Source of the DNA: Achromobacter pestifer
Lineage (GTDB): Bacteria; Pseudomonadota; Gammaproteobacteria; Burkholderiales; Burkholderiaceae_B
NCBI RefSeq assembly: GCF_902859625.1
Contig: NZ_CADIJX010000003.1
Location: forward strand, 62,001 to 126,000
Reading direction: 5' to 3'
DNA: 64,000 nucleotides
This document shows, piece after piece, positions 1 through 8,561 of the stretch (the stretch's first letter is position 1; every line of letters begins with the position of its first letter). The translations under genes were made by a program, and so were the position numbers. A model generated the notes under the pieces. It searched no databases and was not told the origin of the DNA. It saw only the letters and a program-made list of their open reading frames with translations.

Positions 1-71
1 CCTCCGGGGTGGGGGTACAGCCAACACAGAATAGTCCTAAATCATGACGCCTGAACAGGACCCGCCCCGAC

Positions 72-632
72 TCATTCGTCTGCCGTATAGAGCTCGCCCG
101 CCAGCACATTGCGCCAGTTCGCCCAGGTGATGCGGGGGCGGTCGGTGACTTGCCGGTTGTAGGGGGCGTCGAACAGGATGTGCTTCCAGCGTGGCTTCAC
201 CGCGCCTTCAATCAAAGGCTTGTCGTCGATCAGCAGATGGCCTTGCACCAGGGTCTTGTCCTTGGTCAGGATCAGCCGGTTGGTGGCCTCGCGCCCCAGG
301 TGCTTTTCCACCCACAGGTATTTCTCGGCCACGCAGTTCTCAAACTGCGACAGCGGCGAGGTGCAGATCCTGACATCCATGCCCAGGGCCAGCAGTTCCT
401 TCACCGCATCCAGCGCGCCTGGCACGGGCGGCAGGTTGCGGATGAATCCCGGGGCGGTGTAGATGGCCTCGGCCATGCCGCGAAGTTCCGGGGCATAGTC
501 CTGGCGGATATAGAAGGACTTGCGGTCCTCGAACGCAACGGGAGCGATGTCCGGATGGCGGGCACGCCAGGCGTCGATGAATGCGTGTTCAAAATCCGCC
601 AGCACGCCGTCTTGGTCCAGCAGGATGATCAT
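72..632 (-). CDS. 5'(3')-deoxyribonucleotidase-like HAD hydrolase
   Basis: 186 aa. Likely dephosphorylates nucleoside monophosphates in the cytosol (NT5C-type, HAD superfamily). The HAD motif I DQDGVLADF lies at residues 6-14 with nucleophile Asp6 and acid Asp8. A motif II Thr/Ser occurs in RICTSPL, and a motif III-IV region with lysines and paired Asp occurs in LTKDKT...LLIDDKPLIEG. The length is typical of bacterial NT5C-like proteins. The ATG at 632 is preferred over an in-frame TTG seven codons upstream, because HAD proteins of this type begin directly with the strand carrying motif I. It stands 46 bp downstream of the next minus-strand gene. Substrate not determinable from sequence. Confidence 0.8.
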   Translation of the reverse strand: MIILLDQDGVLADFEHAFIDAWRARHPDIAPVAFEDRKSFYIRQDYAPELRGMAEAIYTAPGFIRNLPPVPGALDAVKELLALGMDVRICTSPLSQFENCVAEKYLWVEKHLGREATNRLILTKDKTLVQGHLLIDDKPLIEGAVKPRWKHILFDAPYNRQVTDRPRITWANWRNVLAGELYTADE

Positions 633-678
633 GGTGATTCCGGGTCGTTGCAACCGCCCGATTGTGCCAGAGCCGGGC

Positions 679-1209
679 TCATGGGTCGCGGGGGCGCGAC
701 TGGGCGATGACGCGGTAACGGCTGCCGCCCGTCAGGGATTCGGACGCCACCAGCACCATGCGGTCATAGCGCCAGGAAAGGGGCGCAGGCGTGCCCTGGG
801 GCGGCTGCGCATGCTCGATGTTGCGCAGCAAGGTGATGTGCGGGCGAAAGGGCTGGGGCGGCGCGGCCAGGCCGAAACCGGCCAGCCATTGCCACAGGCC
901 GTCATGCGCGGCCTGCAAGCCGGCGGGGGTGTTGCCCGGGCCGGCCCAGAGAATGCGCTGGCGGTTGAACACCCCGTAGTGATCCAGCGCGACCTCGCCC
1001 GGTGTCAGCCGGTGTTCCGGCGTGGCGCACGCCAGCGTGTCGGCCAGTTGCGCGTCCACCGGCCCCAGGAACGCCAAGGTCAGATGCAGCGTCTCGGTAC
1101 GCATGACGCGCCCGCCGCAGGCCAGCCGGGCCTGTTCCGCCCAACCGGCCAGTGACGCGGCAAGCGGGGGCGACGGCCACAGGGCGAAGAAGAGACGGAC
1201 GGTGGACAT
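679..1209 (-). CDS. thpR: RNA 2',3'-cyclic phosphodiesterase (2'-5' RNA ligase family)
   Basis: 176 aa, normal for ThpR/LigT. It hydrolyses 2',3'-cyclic phosphate RNA ends and can join tRNA halves through a 2'-5' bond in vitro (family knowledge). Both catalytic HxTx tetrapeptides are present: His42-Leu-Thr44 in LHLTLAFLG and His124-Ile-Thr126 in RPHITLLR. The N-terminal RLFFALWP is the characteristic first strand. The next minus-strand gene upstream starts at 1935 and ends at 1237, 27 bp before this start, so the two may be co-transcribed. Cytosolic, no signal peptide. Confidence 0.9.
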   Translation of the reverse strand: MSTVRLFFALWPSPPLAASLAGWAEQARLACGGRVMRTETLHLTLAFLGPVDAQLADTLACATPEHRLTPGEVALDHYGVFNRQRILWAGPGNTPAGLQAAHDGLWQWLAGFGLAAPPQPFRPHITLLRNIEHAQPPQGTPAPLSWRYDRMVLVASESLTGGSRYRVIAQSRPRDP

Positions 1210-1236
1210 GCGCCGATTGTAGGCGCGGGAAGCGTC

Positions 1237-1935
1237 CTAGGCGTAGTGCTCGTCGCCCAGCAGCATGTCTTCAAAGAACGCGCCGAAGCGGCCGGCCGGA
1301 TCGCGCAAATGGATCTCCAGGATCCAGCGCATTTCCGACGGGCGGCTGGCCAGATCCGCCAGCGAACCGGTGTGGATCGCGGCGTGGGGGAAGTCGGACA
1401 CGCGATGGCCAGGCAGGTCGAAATTCAATTCCCATCCCAGTGCGCGCGCCTGCCGGTCGGCATAGGCGTAGAGTGCCTGTCCGGTCAGCCCTTCGCGCTG
1501 CCACAGGCCGCGCACGTCGTGGAACAAGGCTTCGGCGTCGCGGGCGCAGCGCGCATGGTAGCCGTTGTCGCCCACGGTGAAGGACTGGCCGCCATCGCCT
1601 TCCCAGGCCTCCAGGCGCGGCGCGATGTCCAGGAAGAAAATATCGTGTTCGCCCAGTATCACGCCGGGCTCGGAAGGCTGCCGCATGGCTTTCATGGTGT
1701 TGGTGCCGAAGCGCACGCGCGTCGGGTGCCAGCTAAGCGCCAGGCCAGCATCGATCAGGGTTTGCCGCGCCAGTTGCACGGCGTCTTCCTCGACCATGCC
1801 GGGGCGGATGCGAGCCGCGACGTCGGCGATGGCCTGGCGGGTCTTGTTGCGGGCGGCCAGCATGCCGTCCACCGAGAAGGCGGGGCCAACACGTTCGCTG
1901 GCCAAGGCAGGGGGCATCGAAGAGGGCATCGTCAT
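1237..1935 (-). CDS. M24 family metallopeptidase-like protein (Xaa-Pro dipeptidase / aminopeptidase fold)
   Basis: 232 aa, a short pita-bread-fold protein with no N-terminal creatinase domain. Candidate metal ligands appear in family order: Asp in FFLDIAP, Asp in GDGGQSF, His in LPGHRVSDFPH, Glu in LEIHLRD and Glu in FFEDMLL. Binding of two metal ions is therefore plausible, but the substrate is unknown. The ATG at 1935 follows an AGGA motif at correct spacing. A longer open frame upstream is antisense to the next gene and was ignored. It is divergent from the GlxA-type regulator, with about 250 bp between. Confidence 0.75.
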   Translation of the reverse strand: MTMPSSMPPALASERVGPAFSVDGMLAARNKTRQAIADVAARIRPGMVEEDAVQLARQTLIDAGLALSWHPTRVRFGTNTMKAMRQPSEPGVILGEHDIFFLDIAPRLEAWEGDGGQSFTVGDNGYHARCARDAEALFHDVRGLWQREGLTGQALYAYADRQARALGWELNFDLPGHRVSDFPHAAIHTGSLADLASRPSEMRWILEIHLRDPAGRFGAFFEDMLLGDEHYA

Positions 1936-2187
1936 GGCGGGATTCCTGTAACGCGGCGCGGCGGCATGCCGGGCCAGAGAGGGGAATCTTGCCGCCAGGA
2001 TGGGCAGCGGTCGCGTGCCAAGAAGAGCGGAATCGCGCCAGGCTGGCGCGGTTGACGGCCACGCGGCGCAAAGGGGGGCATTCGGGCCGCGATGCCGCGC
2101 TTTCGGGCCAGGTCCCCCTGCGGTTGCGCGGCCGCCCCTGGGGTCGGCTAAGGTAGCGTATTGCCATCCGGCGCCTGCCGCCCAGCC

Positions 2188-3144
2188 ATGAAAACCGTTG
2201 CCATCGTCGTCTTCCCCGGGGTGCAAGCGTTGGACGTCAGTGGCCCGCTGGACGTCTTCGCCGAAGCCAATCGTTTCCTGTTGCCGGCACAGCACTACCA
2301 GCTGGAACTGATTGGGCTGACTCGGGGCGCGGTGCCTTGTTCCAACGGCATGGCGCTCCTGCCGCAGCGTCACTATGCGGACGTGACAGATCCGCCCGAT
2401 CTGTTGCTGGTGGCGGGCGGCCCCGCCTTGCCCGGACAGCTTGAGCCCGACGATGCGCTGGCCTGGCTGCGCGCGATGTGTGGACGGGCGTCGCGCTATG
2501 GGTCGATTTGCAACGGCACCTTCCTGCTGGCGCGGGCGGGCCTGCTGCAAGATGCCACTGTCACCACGCATTGGAATGACGCGCCGGCGCTTGCGGCGCG
2601 TTATCCCGCGCTGCGGGTCGAGGCAGATCGCTTGTATGTGCAGGACGGCCGGCTGCATACGTCGGCGGGCGTGACCGCGGGCATCGACCTGGCGCTGTAT
2701 CTGTTGACGCAGGATGCCGGGCCGGAGGTCGCCTTGAATGTGGCCAAGCGGCTGGTGGTGTTCACGCAACGCGCGGGCGGGCAATCGCAGTTCAGCCCGT
2801 TCCTGACGCCGTTCGTGGAAGAGACGTCAGCCGTGGCGCAAGTGCAGCACCATGTGCTGAGTCATCTGGATGCGGATCTGGGCCTGGCCGCGCTGGCGGC
2901 CGTCGCCAACATGAGCCGGCGCAATTTTTCACGGGTATTCCTGCGCGACGCCGGGGTGACGCCGGCCGAATTCGTCGAGCGCGTGCGGGTGGACGCGGCG
3001 CGTGGCCGTCTGGAACGCGAAGCGCGGCCGCTGAAAACCATTGCCTACGAATGCGGCTTTCGCGACGCACGCCATCTGCGCGAGGTATTCACACGCCGGC
3101 TGGGCGTGTCGCCCAGCCAGTACCGCGCCAGTTTCGGGTTCTGA
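2188..3144 (+). CDS. GlxA-type transcriptional regulator (DJ-1/PfpI domain + AraC HTH)
   Basis: 318 aa. The N-terminal half (about residues 1-190) is a DJ-1/PfpI class-I glutamine-amidotransferase-like domain. It has VVFPGVQALDVSGPLDVF, LLLVAGG and a nucleophile-elbow region GSICNGTFLLARAG whose Cys could bind a ligand. The C-terminal 100 residues form an AraC-type double helix-turn-helix (MSRRNFSRVFL..., then IAYECGFRDARHLREVF). The ATG at 2188 was chosen because MKTVAIVVFPG is the usual start. Being divergent from the M24-like gene, it may regulate that gene. Effector unknown. Confidence 0.88.
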   Translation: MKTVAIVVFPGVQALDVSGPLDVFAEANRFLLPAQHYQLELIGLTRGAVPCSNGMALLPQRHYADVTDPPDLLLVAGGPALPGQLEPDDALAWLRAMCGRASRYGSICNGTFLLARAGLLQDATVTTHWNDAPALAARYPALRVEADRLYVQDGRLHTSAGVTAGIDLALYLLTQDAGPEVALNVAKRLVVFTQRAGGQSQFSPFLTPFVEETSAVAQVQHHVLSHLDADLGLAALAAVANMSRRNFSRVFLRDAGVTPAEFVERVRVDAARGRLEREARPLKTIAYECGFRDARHLREVFTRRLGVSPSQYRASFGF

Positions 3145-3157
3145 CGCGGCGCGGCGC

Positions 3158-3904
3158 TTAACTATCGGTGGTTTCCGATTTGCGCAGGCGGCCAAGCGCG
3201 GTGTCGAAGCGTTCGACACCGGGGCGGGCCGGTCGGTCAAAGCGTTCCACGCCGGGTCGCGCGGGTCGATCAAAGCGCTCCACCCCAGGCCGGCTGAAGC
3301 GTTCGACGCGGGGCGGGCTTTGCGTCTTGGCCTGCACGCTTTGTGCCGCGGCCTGTTCGCGCTTGGCAATGATTTCTTCGGCGCGTTGATGGTGCGGGGC
3401 CATCTTGCGCACCATCACCCGGCCGTCGCGCGGGAAATAATTGATGCGGCGCGCATGCACGTCGCCCAGGTCTTGCGCCTTGACGGGAATGCCCTCGGTC
3501 TTCAGGTAGTTCAGGACGAATTGGCCGTTGCGTTCGCCGATGTTCATCTGCTGCATGGCGCTAAGCACCGCGCCGCCGCCGAATACCTTGGCTTCCAGGC
3601 GGTCGCGCACGGCGCCCGCCTTGAGCAATTCGTTGATCAGCACTTCCATGGCGAAGGCGCCATAGCGCATCGTGGCCGAGGCGGGCGACTGCATGTCGCC
3701 TTCCGGCAACATGAAATGATTCATGCCGCCCACGCCGTTGACCGGATCGTGGATGCAGGCGGCGACACACGACCCGAGTACGGTCGAGATCATCAGGTCT
3801 TCGTCGGTGACGTAGTACTCGTTGGGGAGTACTTTCACCGCCTGACATTGGAACGCGCTATCGAAATAATGGCGCGTTGCACGGGCTTCAAGACGGGCGA
3901 CCAT
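3158..3904 (-). CDS. cheD: Probable chemoreceptor glutamine deamidase CheD with repetitive C-terminal tail
   Basis: 248 aa, longer than many CheD proteins. CheD deamidates glutamines in methyl-accepting chemoreceptors and can bind CheC. The catalytic Cys46 (VLGSC) and His63 ([10 protein letters not shown]) are present, followed by the conserved [16 protein letters not shown] and KVFGGGAVL segments. After about residue 200 the protein runs into a low-complexity tail. There the 11-residue unit [11 protein letters not shown] recurs about three times, preceded by a partial copy, VERFSRPG. No chemotaxis genes flank it; the neighbours are a convergent GlxA-type regulator 13 bp away and ftsX. Deamidase identity is firm, tail function unknown. 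Confidence 0.88.
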   Translation of the reverse strand: MVARLEARATRHYFDSAFQCQAVKVLPNEYYVTDEDLMISTVLGSCVAACIHDPVNGVGGMNHFMLPEGDMQSPASATMRYGAFAMEVLINELLKAGAVRDRLEAKVFGGGAVLSAMQQMNIGERNGQFVLNYLKTEGIPVKAQDLGDVHARRINYFPRDGRVMVRKMAPHHQRAEEIIAKREQAAAQSVQAKTQSPPRVERFSRPGVERFDRPARPGVERFDRPARPGVERFDTALGRLRKSETTDS

Positions 3905-4231
3905 GGGACTTAAGGGATAAGGACAGCAATTGGGACACGACGGACGGCGCTCGGTAAAACAATGAATGTTTCAAAAAGTGTAAAAAAATGTCGCTTTATT
4001 CTTGCATATCCCAGCTTACAACGGGAGAAATGCTTGTAACGGCCACAATTAGATACGTCCCTGATTTTTAACGCTCTTTCATCGTAGCCCGGGGCGCGGA
4101 AAGCCTTTCCCCGGATCACGGGGAGGATCGGGCTTCATACGTGGCTTTAGGCGTGAAGGCGTGCGGCGGGCGGTTCGCGCAGGGTCCGGGACGCGCAGCG
4201 TCCGGACCCGGGCGGTCAATGCTGGGCAGGT
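3905..4231. other. Intergenic region between cheD and ftsX
   Basis: 327 bp with no supported gene. The cheD-proximal half (about 3950-4080) is markedly AT-rich compared with its surroundings and probably carries the cheD promoter. I found no clear sigma-28 flagellar promoter there. The ftsX-proximal half contains a strong GC hairpin (4182-4209). Confidence 0.6.
4182..4209 (-). terminator. GC-rich hairpin downstream of ftsX
   Basis: An 8-bp perfect stem, GGGTCCGG/CCGGACCC, encloses a further 4-bp stem and 3-nt loop with one bulged G. It lies 22 bp past the ftsX stop codon. There is no U-tract on the minus strand, so it may be a 3'-end stabiliser rather than an intrinsic terminator. Confidence 0.4.
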
Positions 4232-5140
4232 TTAGAAGCGCGTGCTGCGGGTGACCGACCAGCGGGCCGACAGCGCGCCCAAGGCCGCGGAGGCGACCAC
4301 GGCGGCGATCAGCACCGATGCGCCGGGCAGATGCAAGGCGAATTCCGCGCCATAGCTGCGGGCCAGCCCCAGCAGGGCGTCGTTCAACGGCGACAACGCG
4401 ATGGCGGCCACGCCGATGGCCAGCAGCGAGGCCACCGCGCCTGACAGCGCTCCCAGATAGAGGAAGGGCCGGCGCACGAAGGATTCGGTGGCGCCTACCA
4501 GGCGGGCAACACCGATTTCCTCGCGTTGCGACAGCGCTTGCATGCGCACGGTGTTGAACACCGTGGCCAGCACCACGACCGCCACGCAGATAGCCAGGAA
4601 ACCCAGGCCGATACGGGCGAATCTCAGGATGGCCTCCAGGCGTTGCACCCAGGCGCTGTCCAACTGCACCAAGTCCACGTGGTTCCATTGCTTCCAGGCC
4701 CCGGCCAGCTTGTCGGCGCGTCCGGCAAGATTGTCGCCGTCAGCCAGCGTCACGACCACCGCATCGGGCAGCGGGTTGCCCGGCAGGACGGCCAGCGCCT
4801 GTTGCCAGGCGGGGTTGGCGCGCAGGTCGGCCAACGCAGCGTCGCGCCCCACCACACGCACGGCGCGCACGTCTTGCTGATATTCGTCCTGGATGCGCTT
4901 GGCCACGTCTGCGGCGGCGCCGGCAGGGGCGTCCACGCGCATGAACACGGTCACTTCGGGCGTGACGGACATCTGGCGCGCGACTGGCTGAACCGACACC
5001 AGGATGGCGCTGCCCAGTAGTGGCAGCGCCAGGGCCAGCGCCATGACCAGCAGGTTCGCCAGCGAGGAGAACGGCTGCTTGGCCAGCCGGCGCAGGGTGA
5101 CCATGAGCGCATAGCGGTGTTGCCGCAACCAGGCGTTCAT
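4232..5140 (-). CDS. ftsX: Cell division protein FtsX (ABC-type permease subunit)
   Basis: 302 aa. Integral-membrane partner of FtsE in the divisome complex that controls periplasmic peptidoglycan amidases. Topology is typical: a cytoplasmic N-terminus, first membrane segment near residues 25-50 (LVMALALALPLLGSAILVS), a large periplasmic domain, then three C-terminal membrane segments starting at about 170, 225 and 270. Its ATG overlaps the ftsE stop codon as ATGA, so the two are translationally coupled. The C-terminus is intact. Confidence 0.95.
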   Translation of the reverse strand: MNAWLRQHRYALMVTLRRLAKQPFSSLANLLVMALALALPLLGSAILVSVQPVARQMSVTPEVTVFMRVDAPAGAAADVAKRIQDEYQQDVRAVRVVGRDAALADLRANPAWQQALAVLPGNPLPDAVVVTLADGDNLAGRADKLAGAWKQWNHVDLVQLDSAWVQRLEAILRFARIGLGFLAICVAVVVLATVFNTVRMQALSQREEIGVARLVGATESFVRRPFLYLGALSGAVASLLAIGVAAIALSPLNDALLGLARSYGAEFALHLPGASVLIAAVVASAALGALSARWSVTRSTRF

Positions 5141-5898
5141 GCCGATTCTCCCGGATGGCCCAGGCCAGGCTCGGCGCGGCCGCTGCCCGTGCGGGCCGGG
5201 GCGCCCTGGGGCTGCCCGGCGTCGGGCGGGGTTTGGGTGCCGTTGGAGTCAGCGAATTTGCCCGGGTCGATGCGCAAGGTGCGCGTGGCATAGCGCGCCA
5301 TCAGGTCCTGGTCGTGCGAGGCGATCAGCGTGGTCACGCCGACGCGGTTGAAGTCGCGGAACACATTCATGATGCGTTGCGCGTTGTCGTGGTCAAGGTT
5401 GGCGGTGGGTTCGTCCGCGATCAGGATGGCGGGCCGGTTCACGATGGCCCGCGCGATCGCCAGGCGCTGTTGTTCGCCGCCGGACAGCTCGATGGGGTTC
5501 ATGTCTTCCTTGCCCGACAAACCCACCTTGTCCAGCGCGGCGCGGGCGCGGGCGGCGGCCGAATCCCAGGGATGCCCCTGGACGGCCAGCGGCAGCATCA
5601 CGTTTTCAAACGCGCTTCGATCGAACAACAGATGGGTGTCTTGCAGGATGACGCCCACCGCGCGGCGCAGATAGGGCCGGGCGCGCGAGGGCAGCTTGTC
5701 CAGCCGCTGACCGTTGACCTGGATGGATCCCCGGCTGGCGGGCTCCAGCCCGCCAATCAGCTTGAGCAGCGTGGATTTACCGGCGCCGGACGGCCCCGAT
5801 ACGAAAACGAATTCTCCCGCGCTGACGCGGAAGTTGATGTCGGCCAGAATATTGCGGCCGCGACCATACGATTTGAATACGTGCTGGAATTCGATCAT
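5137..5898 (-). CDS. ftsE: Cell division ATP-binding protein FtsE
   Basis: 253 aa. Walker A is GPSGAGKST (residues 35-43), the signature is LSGGEQQRLAIARA, and Walker B is ILIADEPTANLD. The protein starts MIEFQHVFKSYG, the classic FtsE opening, so the ATG at 5898 was chosen over an upstream frame extension. It is about 30 residues longer than usual FtsE (near 222 aa). The extra C-terminal tail after RTLRIDPG is rich in Pro, Gly and Ala and looks disordered. The ATPase core is complete. Confidence 0.95.
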   Translation of the reverse strand: MIEFQHVFKSYGRGRNILADINFRVSAGEFVFVSGPSGAGKSTLLKLIGGLEPASRGSIQVNGQRLDKLPSRARPYLRRAVGVILQDTHLLFDRSAFENVMLPLAVQGHPWDSAAARARAALDKVGLSGKEDMNPIELSGGEQQRLAIARAIVNRPAILIADEPTANLDHDNAQRIMNVFRDFNRVGVTTLIASHDQDLMARYATRTLRIDPGKFADSNGTQTPPDAGQPQGAPARTGSGRAEPGLGHPGESA

Positions 5899-6223
5899 GG
5901 CGGCTGTCAGATGAAGCCGCAATAGTAACTCGGGGACAGTAAGGTGGCCTAAGCCTGTTGGTGACTGGCCTGTGAAAAAGCGTATCCATGTGACCGGCCG
6001 GACACGTTTTCGTCCGAACGAAATGAATGGGTCCTTTGACGAATCCGAATCGCTAAAACACGTCCCCGTTTTTGATCAAAAACATCGTTTGATTTCGCCA
6101 GTGTCCCTATATTTCAAGGGAATTCCCGGATGCGCCGCCTGCTGCGCGGACGCTACCATCCGCCCCATGCGTCGGCCCAACCCGGCCCGCGCAAGGCTCG
6201 CTTTATCCCACACGGAGATCACG
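5899..6223. other. Divergent intergenic region ftsE / amino-acid receptor gene
   Basis: 325 bp with no gene. It must hold the ftsE promoter and the promoter of the rightward transporter operon. Most notable is a perfect 16-bp palindrome at 6068-6083. The AT-richer stretch is about 6040-6115. Confidence 0.6.
6068..6083. promoter_or_regulatory. Perfect palindrome GTTTTTGATCAAAAAC, candidate operator
   Basis: A 16-bp perfect inverted repeat lies about 140 bp upstream of the amino-acid receptor start codon in the most AT-rich part of the region. The symmetric form suits a dimeric regulator; which one is unknown. Confidence 0.4.
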
Positions 6224-7240
6224 ATGAAAGTACTGAAACTCGCTGCTATTGGCGCGGCATTGTTCGCTGCATCCGCGGCTGCCAATGCGGGCGCGACCTT
6301 CGATAACGTCAAGAAGAAAGGGTTTGTTCAATGCGGGGTTTCGACGGGTATTCCGGGTTTCTCGATCGCTGACAGCAAGGGCGAATACAAGGGTATCGAC
6401 GTGGACCTGTGCCGCGCCATCGCCTCGACCATGTTCGGCGACGCCACCAAGGTCAAATTCACGCCGCTGAACACGCAGCAACGCTTCACCGCGCTGCAAT
6501 CCGGCGAAGTCGATGTGCTGACCCGCAACACCACCGTGACGCTGACCCGCGACACGACGCTGGGCCTGATCGGCGTGGGCGTGAACTACTACGACAGCCA
6601 GGGCGTCATGGTCTCCAAGGACCTGAACGTCAAGAGCGCCAAGGAACTGAACGGCGCCACCATCTGCGTGCAGCCGGGCACCACCACCGAACTGAACCTG
6701 GCTGACTGGTTCCGTGGCCAGAAGATCGAATTCAAGCCTGTCGTGATCGACAAGTACGACGAAATCATCCGCGCCTTCTCGGCCGGCCGCTGCGACGCCT
6801 TCACGACCGACAAGTCGCAACTGGCCTCCACCCGCACCACGCTTGAGAATCCGGACAAGTTCGTCATCCTGCCGGAAGACTTCTCCAAGGAGCCGCTGGG
6901 CCCCATGGTCCGCCAGGGCGATGAGCAATGGTTCAACGTGGTCCGCTGGTCGCTGAATGCCATGTTGGAAGCCGAGGAATACGGTCTTACCAAGGCCAAC
7001 GTCGAAGAGATGCTCAAGAGCCCCAATCCCAACATCCAGCGCATCCTGGGCGTGACGCCGGGCATGGGCAAGAACCTGGGCGTGGATGACAAGTGGGCCT
7101 ACAACATCATCAAGAACGTCGGCAATTACGGTGAAAGCTTCGAAAGCACGCTGGGCAAGAACAGCGCGATGAAGCTGGAGCGTGGTTTGAACGCATCGTA
7201 CAAGCAGGGCGGTTTGATGTACGGCTGGCCGGTGCGCTAA
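6224..7240 (+). CDS. General L-amino-acid ABC transporter substrate-binding protein (AapJ-like)
   Basis: 338 aa. Periplasmic receptor delivering amino acids to the permeases encoded downstream. The Sec signal peptide is MKVLKLAAIGAALFAASAAANA. The mature protein begins GATFDNVKKKGFVQCGVSTG and has the family-3 receptor motifs GIDVDLCRAIA and the Arg/Asp ligand-binding region around LTRNTTVTLTRDT. The length matches AapJ/BztA rather than single-amino-acid receptors of about 260 aa. The ATG at 6224 follows GGAG at good spacing. A terminator hairpin directly follows. Confidence 0.92.
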   Translation: MKVLKLAAIGAALFAASAAANAGATFDNVKKKGFVQCGVSTGIPGFSIADSKGEYKGIDVDLCRAIASTMFGDATKVKFTPLNTQQRFTALQSGEVDVLTRNTTVTLTRDTTLGLIGVGVNYYDSQGVMVSKDLNVKSAKELNGATICVQPGTTTELNLADWFRGQKIEFKPVVIDKYDEIIRAFSAGRCDAFTTDKSQLASTRTTLENPDKFVILPEDFSKEPLGPMVRQGDEQWFNVVRWSLNAMLEAEEYGLTKANVEEMLKSPNPNIQRILGVTPGMGKNLGVDDKWAYNIIKNVGNYGESFESTLGKNSAMKLERGLNASYKQGGLMYGWPVR

Positions 7241-7255
7241 CACACGGCTGCCTGG

Positions 7256-7282
7256 CAAAACGGAGCCTTGGGCTCCGTTTTG
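7256..7282 (+). terminator. Intrinsic terminator-like hairpin after receptor gene
   Basis: A perfect 12-bp inverted repeat, CAAAACGGAGCC/GGCTCCGTTTTG, with a TTG loop, ending in TTTTG. It lies 15 bp past the receptor stop and about 90 bp before the first permease gene. It probably causes partial termination or protects the receptor mRNA, giving receptor excess over permeases. Confidence 0.75.
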
Positions 7283-7369
7283 CCTAGCCCGCCATAGAGC
7301 GGGCGGCAGGAGTGGGGGGCGTGGCCTTGCCGGCGTTGCCACCCGGTGTACGACTTCTGTAGATTCAAC

Positions 7370-8560
7370 ATGACGACTTCCAATAAAAACGCCCCAATTT
7401 CGGCGCCCCGCCGGCGGCTGAACTGGAATGACCCCGGCGTGCGCTCCGTGGTCTACCAGGTGCTTGCGCTGGCTGCGGTTGCCTGGGCCGTGTGGTTCCT
7501 GGTTTCCAACACGCTTCACAACCTGTCCGTGCGCAACATCGCCACGGGCTTCGGGTTCTTGAACCGTGAGGCCGGGTTCGCGATCGGCGAAACGCCCATC
7601 GCCTACACCCCCGCAAACGATTACGGCCGGGCCATCCTGGTCGGCTTGCTGAACACCTTGCGCGTTGCCGTCATCGGCATCGTGGTGGCCACCATTCTTG
7701 GCACGCTGATCGGCATCGGCCGCCTGTCCAAGAACTGGCTGGTTGCGAAGATCACTTCGGTGTACGTCGAAGTGATGCGCAACGTGCCGCTGCTGCTCCA
7801 ACTGTTCTTCTGGTACGCGCTGATCACGGAAAACATGCCGGGTCCGCGCCAGGCGCACAACCCGCTGCCGGGCGTCTTCATTTCCAACCGTGGCTTGAAA
7901 GTGCCCGGGCTGGAAGGCAATTCGCTGGACTGGATGCTGGCCGGACTGGGACTGGCCATCGTGGCCATCATCTTCCTGGGCCACTACGGCAAGAAGCGCC
8001 ATGAGGCCACCGGCCACATGTTCCCGCTGGGCCGTTGGGCGATTGCCCTGTTGATCGGGCTGCCGGTCATCGGCTGGCTGGTCAGCGGCGCGTCGCTGAC
8101 GCTGGACATGCCGGAACTCAAGGGTTTCAACTTCTCGGGCGGACTGACGCTGTCGCCGGAATTCGCCGCATTGCTGGCGGGGCTGGTGATCTACACGTCG
8201 GCGTTCATCGCCGAAGTGGTGCGGTCGGGCATCCAGGCAGTCAATAGCGGCCAGTGGGAAGCCGCCGGGTCGCTGGGACTGCCGCGCGCGAAAGTGCTGC
8301 GCCTGGTGATTTTGCCGCAGGCGCTGCGCGTGATCATTCCCCCGATGACCAGCCAGTATCTGAATCTGACGAAGAATAGTTCGCTGGCGGTCGCCATCGG
8401 CTATCCGGACATCGTGTCGGTGGTGAACACCACCTTGAACCAGACGGGCCAGGCCATCGAGGGCATTCTCATCATCATGGGCGCGTACCTGACGGTCAGC
8501 CTGTCGATCTCGATATTCATGAACTGGTACAACAAGCGCATCGCGCTGGTGGAGCGTTGA
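7370..8560 (+). CDS. Amino-acid ABC transporter permease (AapQ-like)
   Basis: 396 aa. Inner-membrane permease of the HisMQ type. It has an N-terminal membrane segment near residue 25-45, a long loop, and a C-terminal permease core with the EAA motif: GQWEAAGSLGLPRAKVLRLVILPQALR. The length is that of AapQ/BztB, larger than simple HisM-type permeases. The ATG at 7370 has no good ribosome binding site; a GTG eight codons upstream is the only alternative. The next permease starts 1 nt after its stop codon. Confidence 0.9.
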   Translation: MTTSNKNAPISAPRRRLNWNDPGVRSVVYQVLALAAVAWAVWFLVSNTLHNLSVRNIATGFGFLNREAGFAIGETPIAYTPANDYGRAILVGLLNTLRVAVIGIVVATILGTLIGIGRLSKNWLVAKITSVYVEVMRNVPLLLQLFFWYALITENMPGPRQAHNPLPGVFISNRGLKVPGLEGNSLDWMLAGLGLAIVAIIFLGHYGKKRHEATGHMFPLGRWAIALLIGLPVIGWLVSGASLTLDMPELKGFNFSGGLTLSPEFAALLAGLVIYTSAFIAEVVRSGIQAVNSGQWEAAGSLGLPRAKVLRLVILPQALRVIIPPMTSQYLNLTKNSSLAVAIGYPDIVSVVNTTLNQTGQAIEGILIIMGAYLTVSLSISIFMNWYNKRIALVER

Positions 8561-8561
8561 G

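Noticed and set aside
1936..2784. Long N-terminal extension of the M24-like protein
   Set aside because: It runs antisense through the GlxA-type gene; a good ribosome site and family-typical start exist at 1935.
3910..4119. 69-residue frame upstream of cheD
   Set aside because: No motif or ribosome site; it overlaps the AT-rich promoter region.
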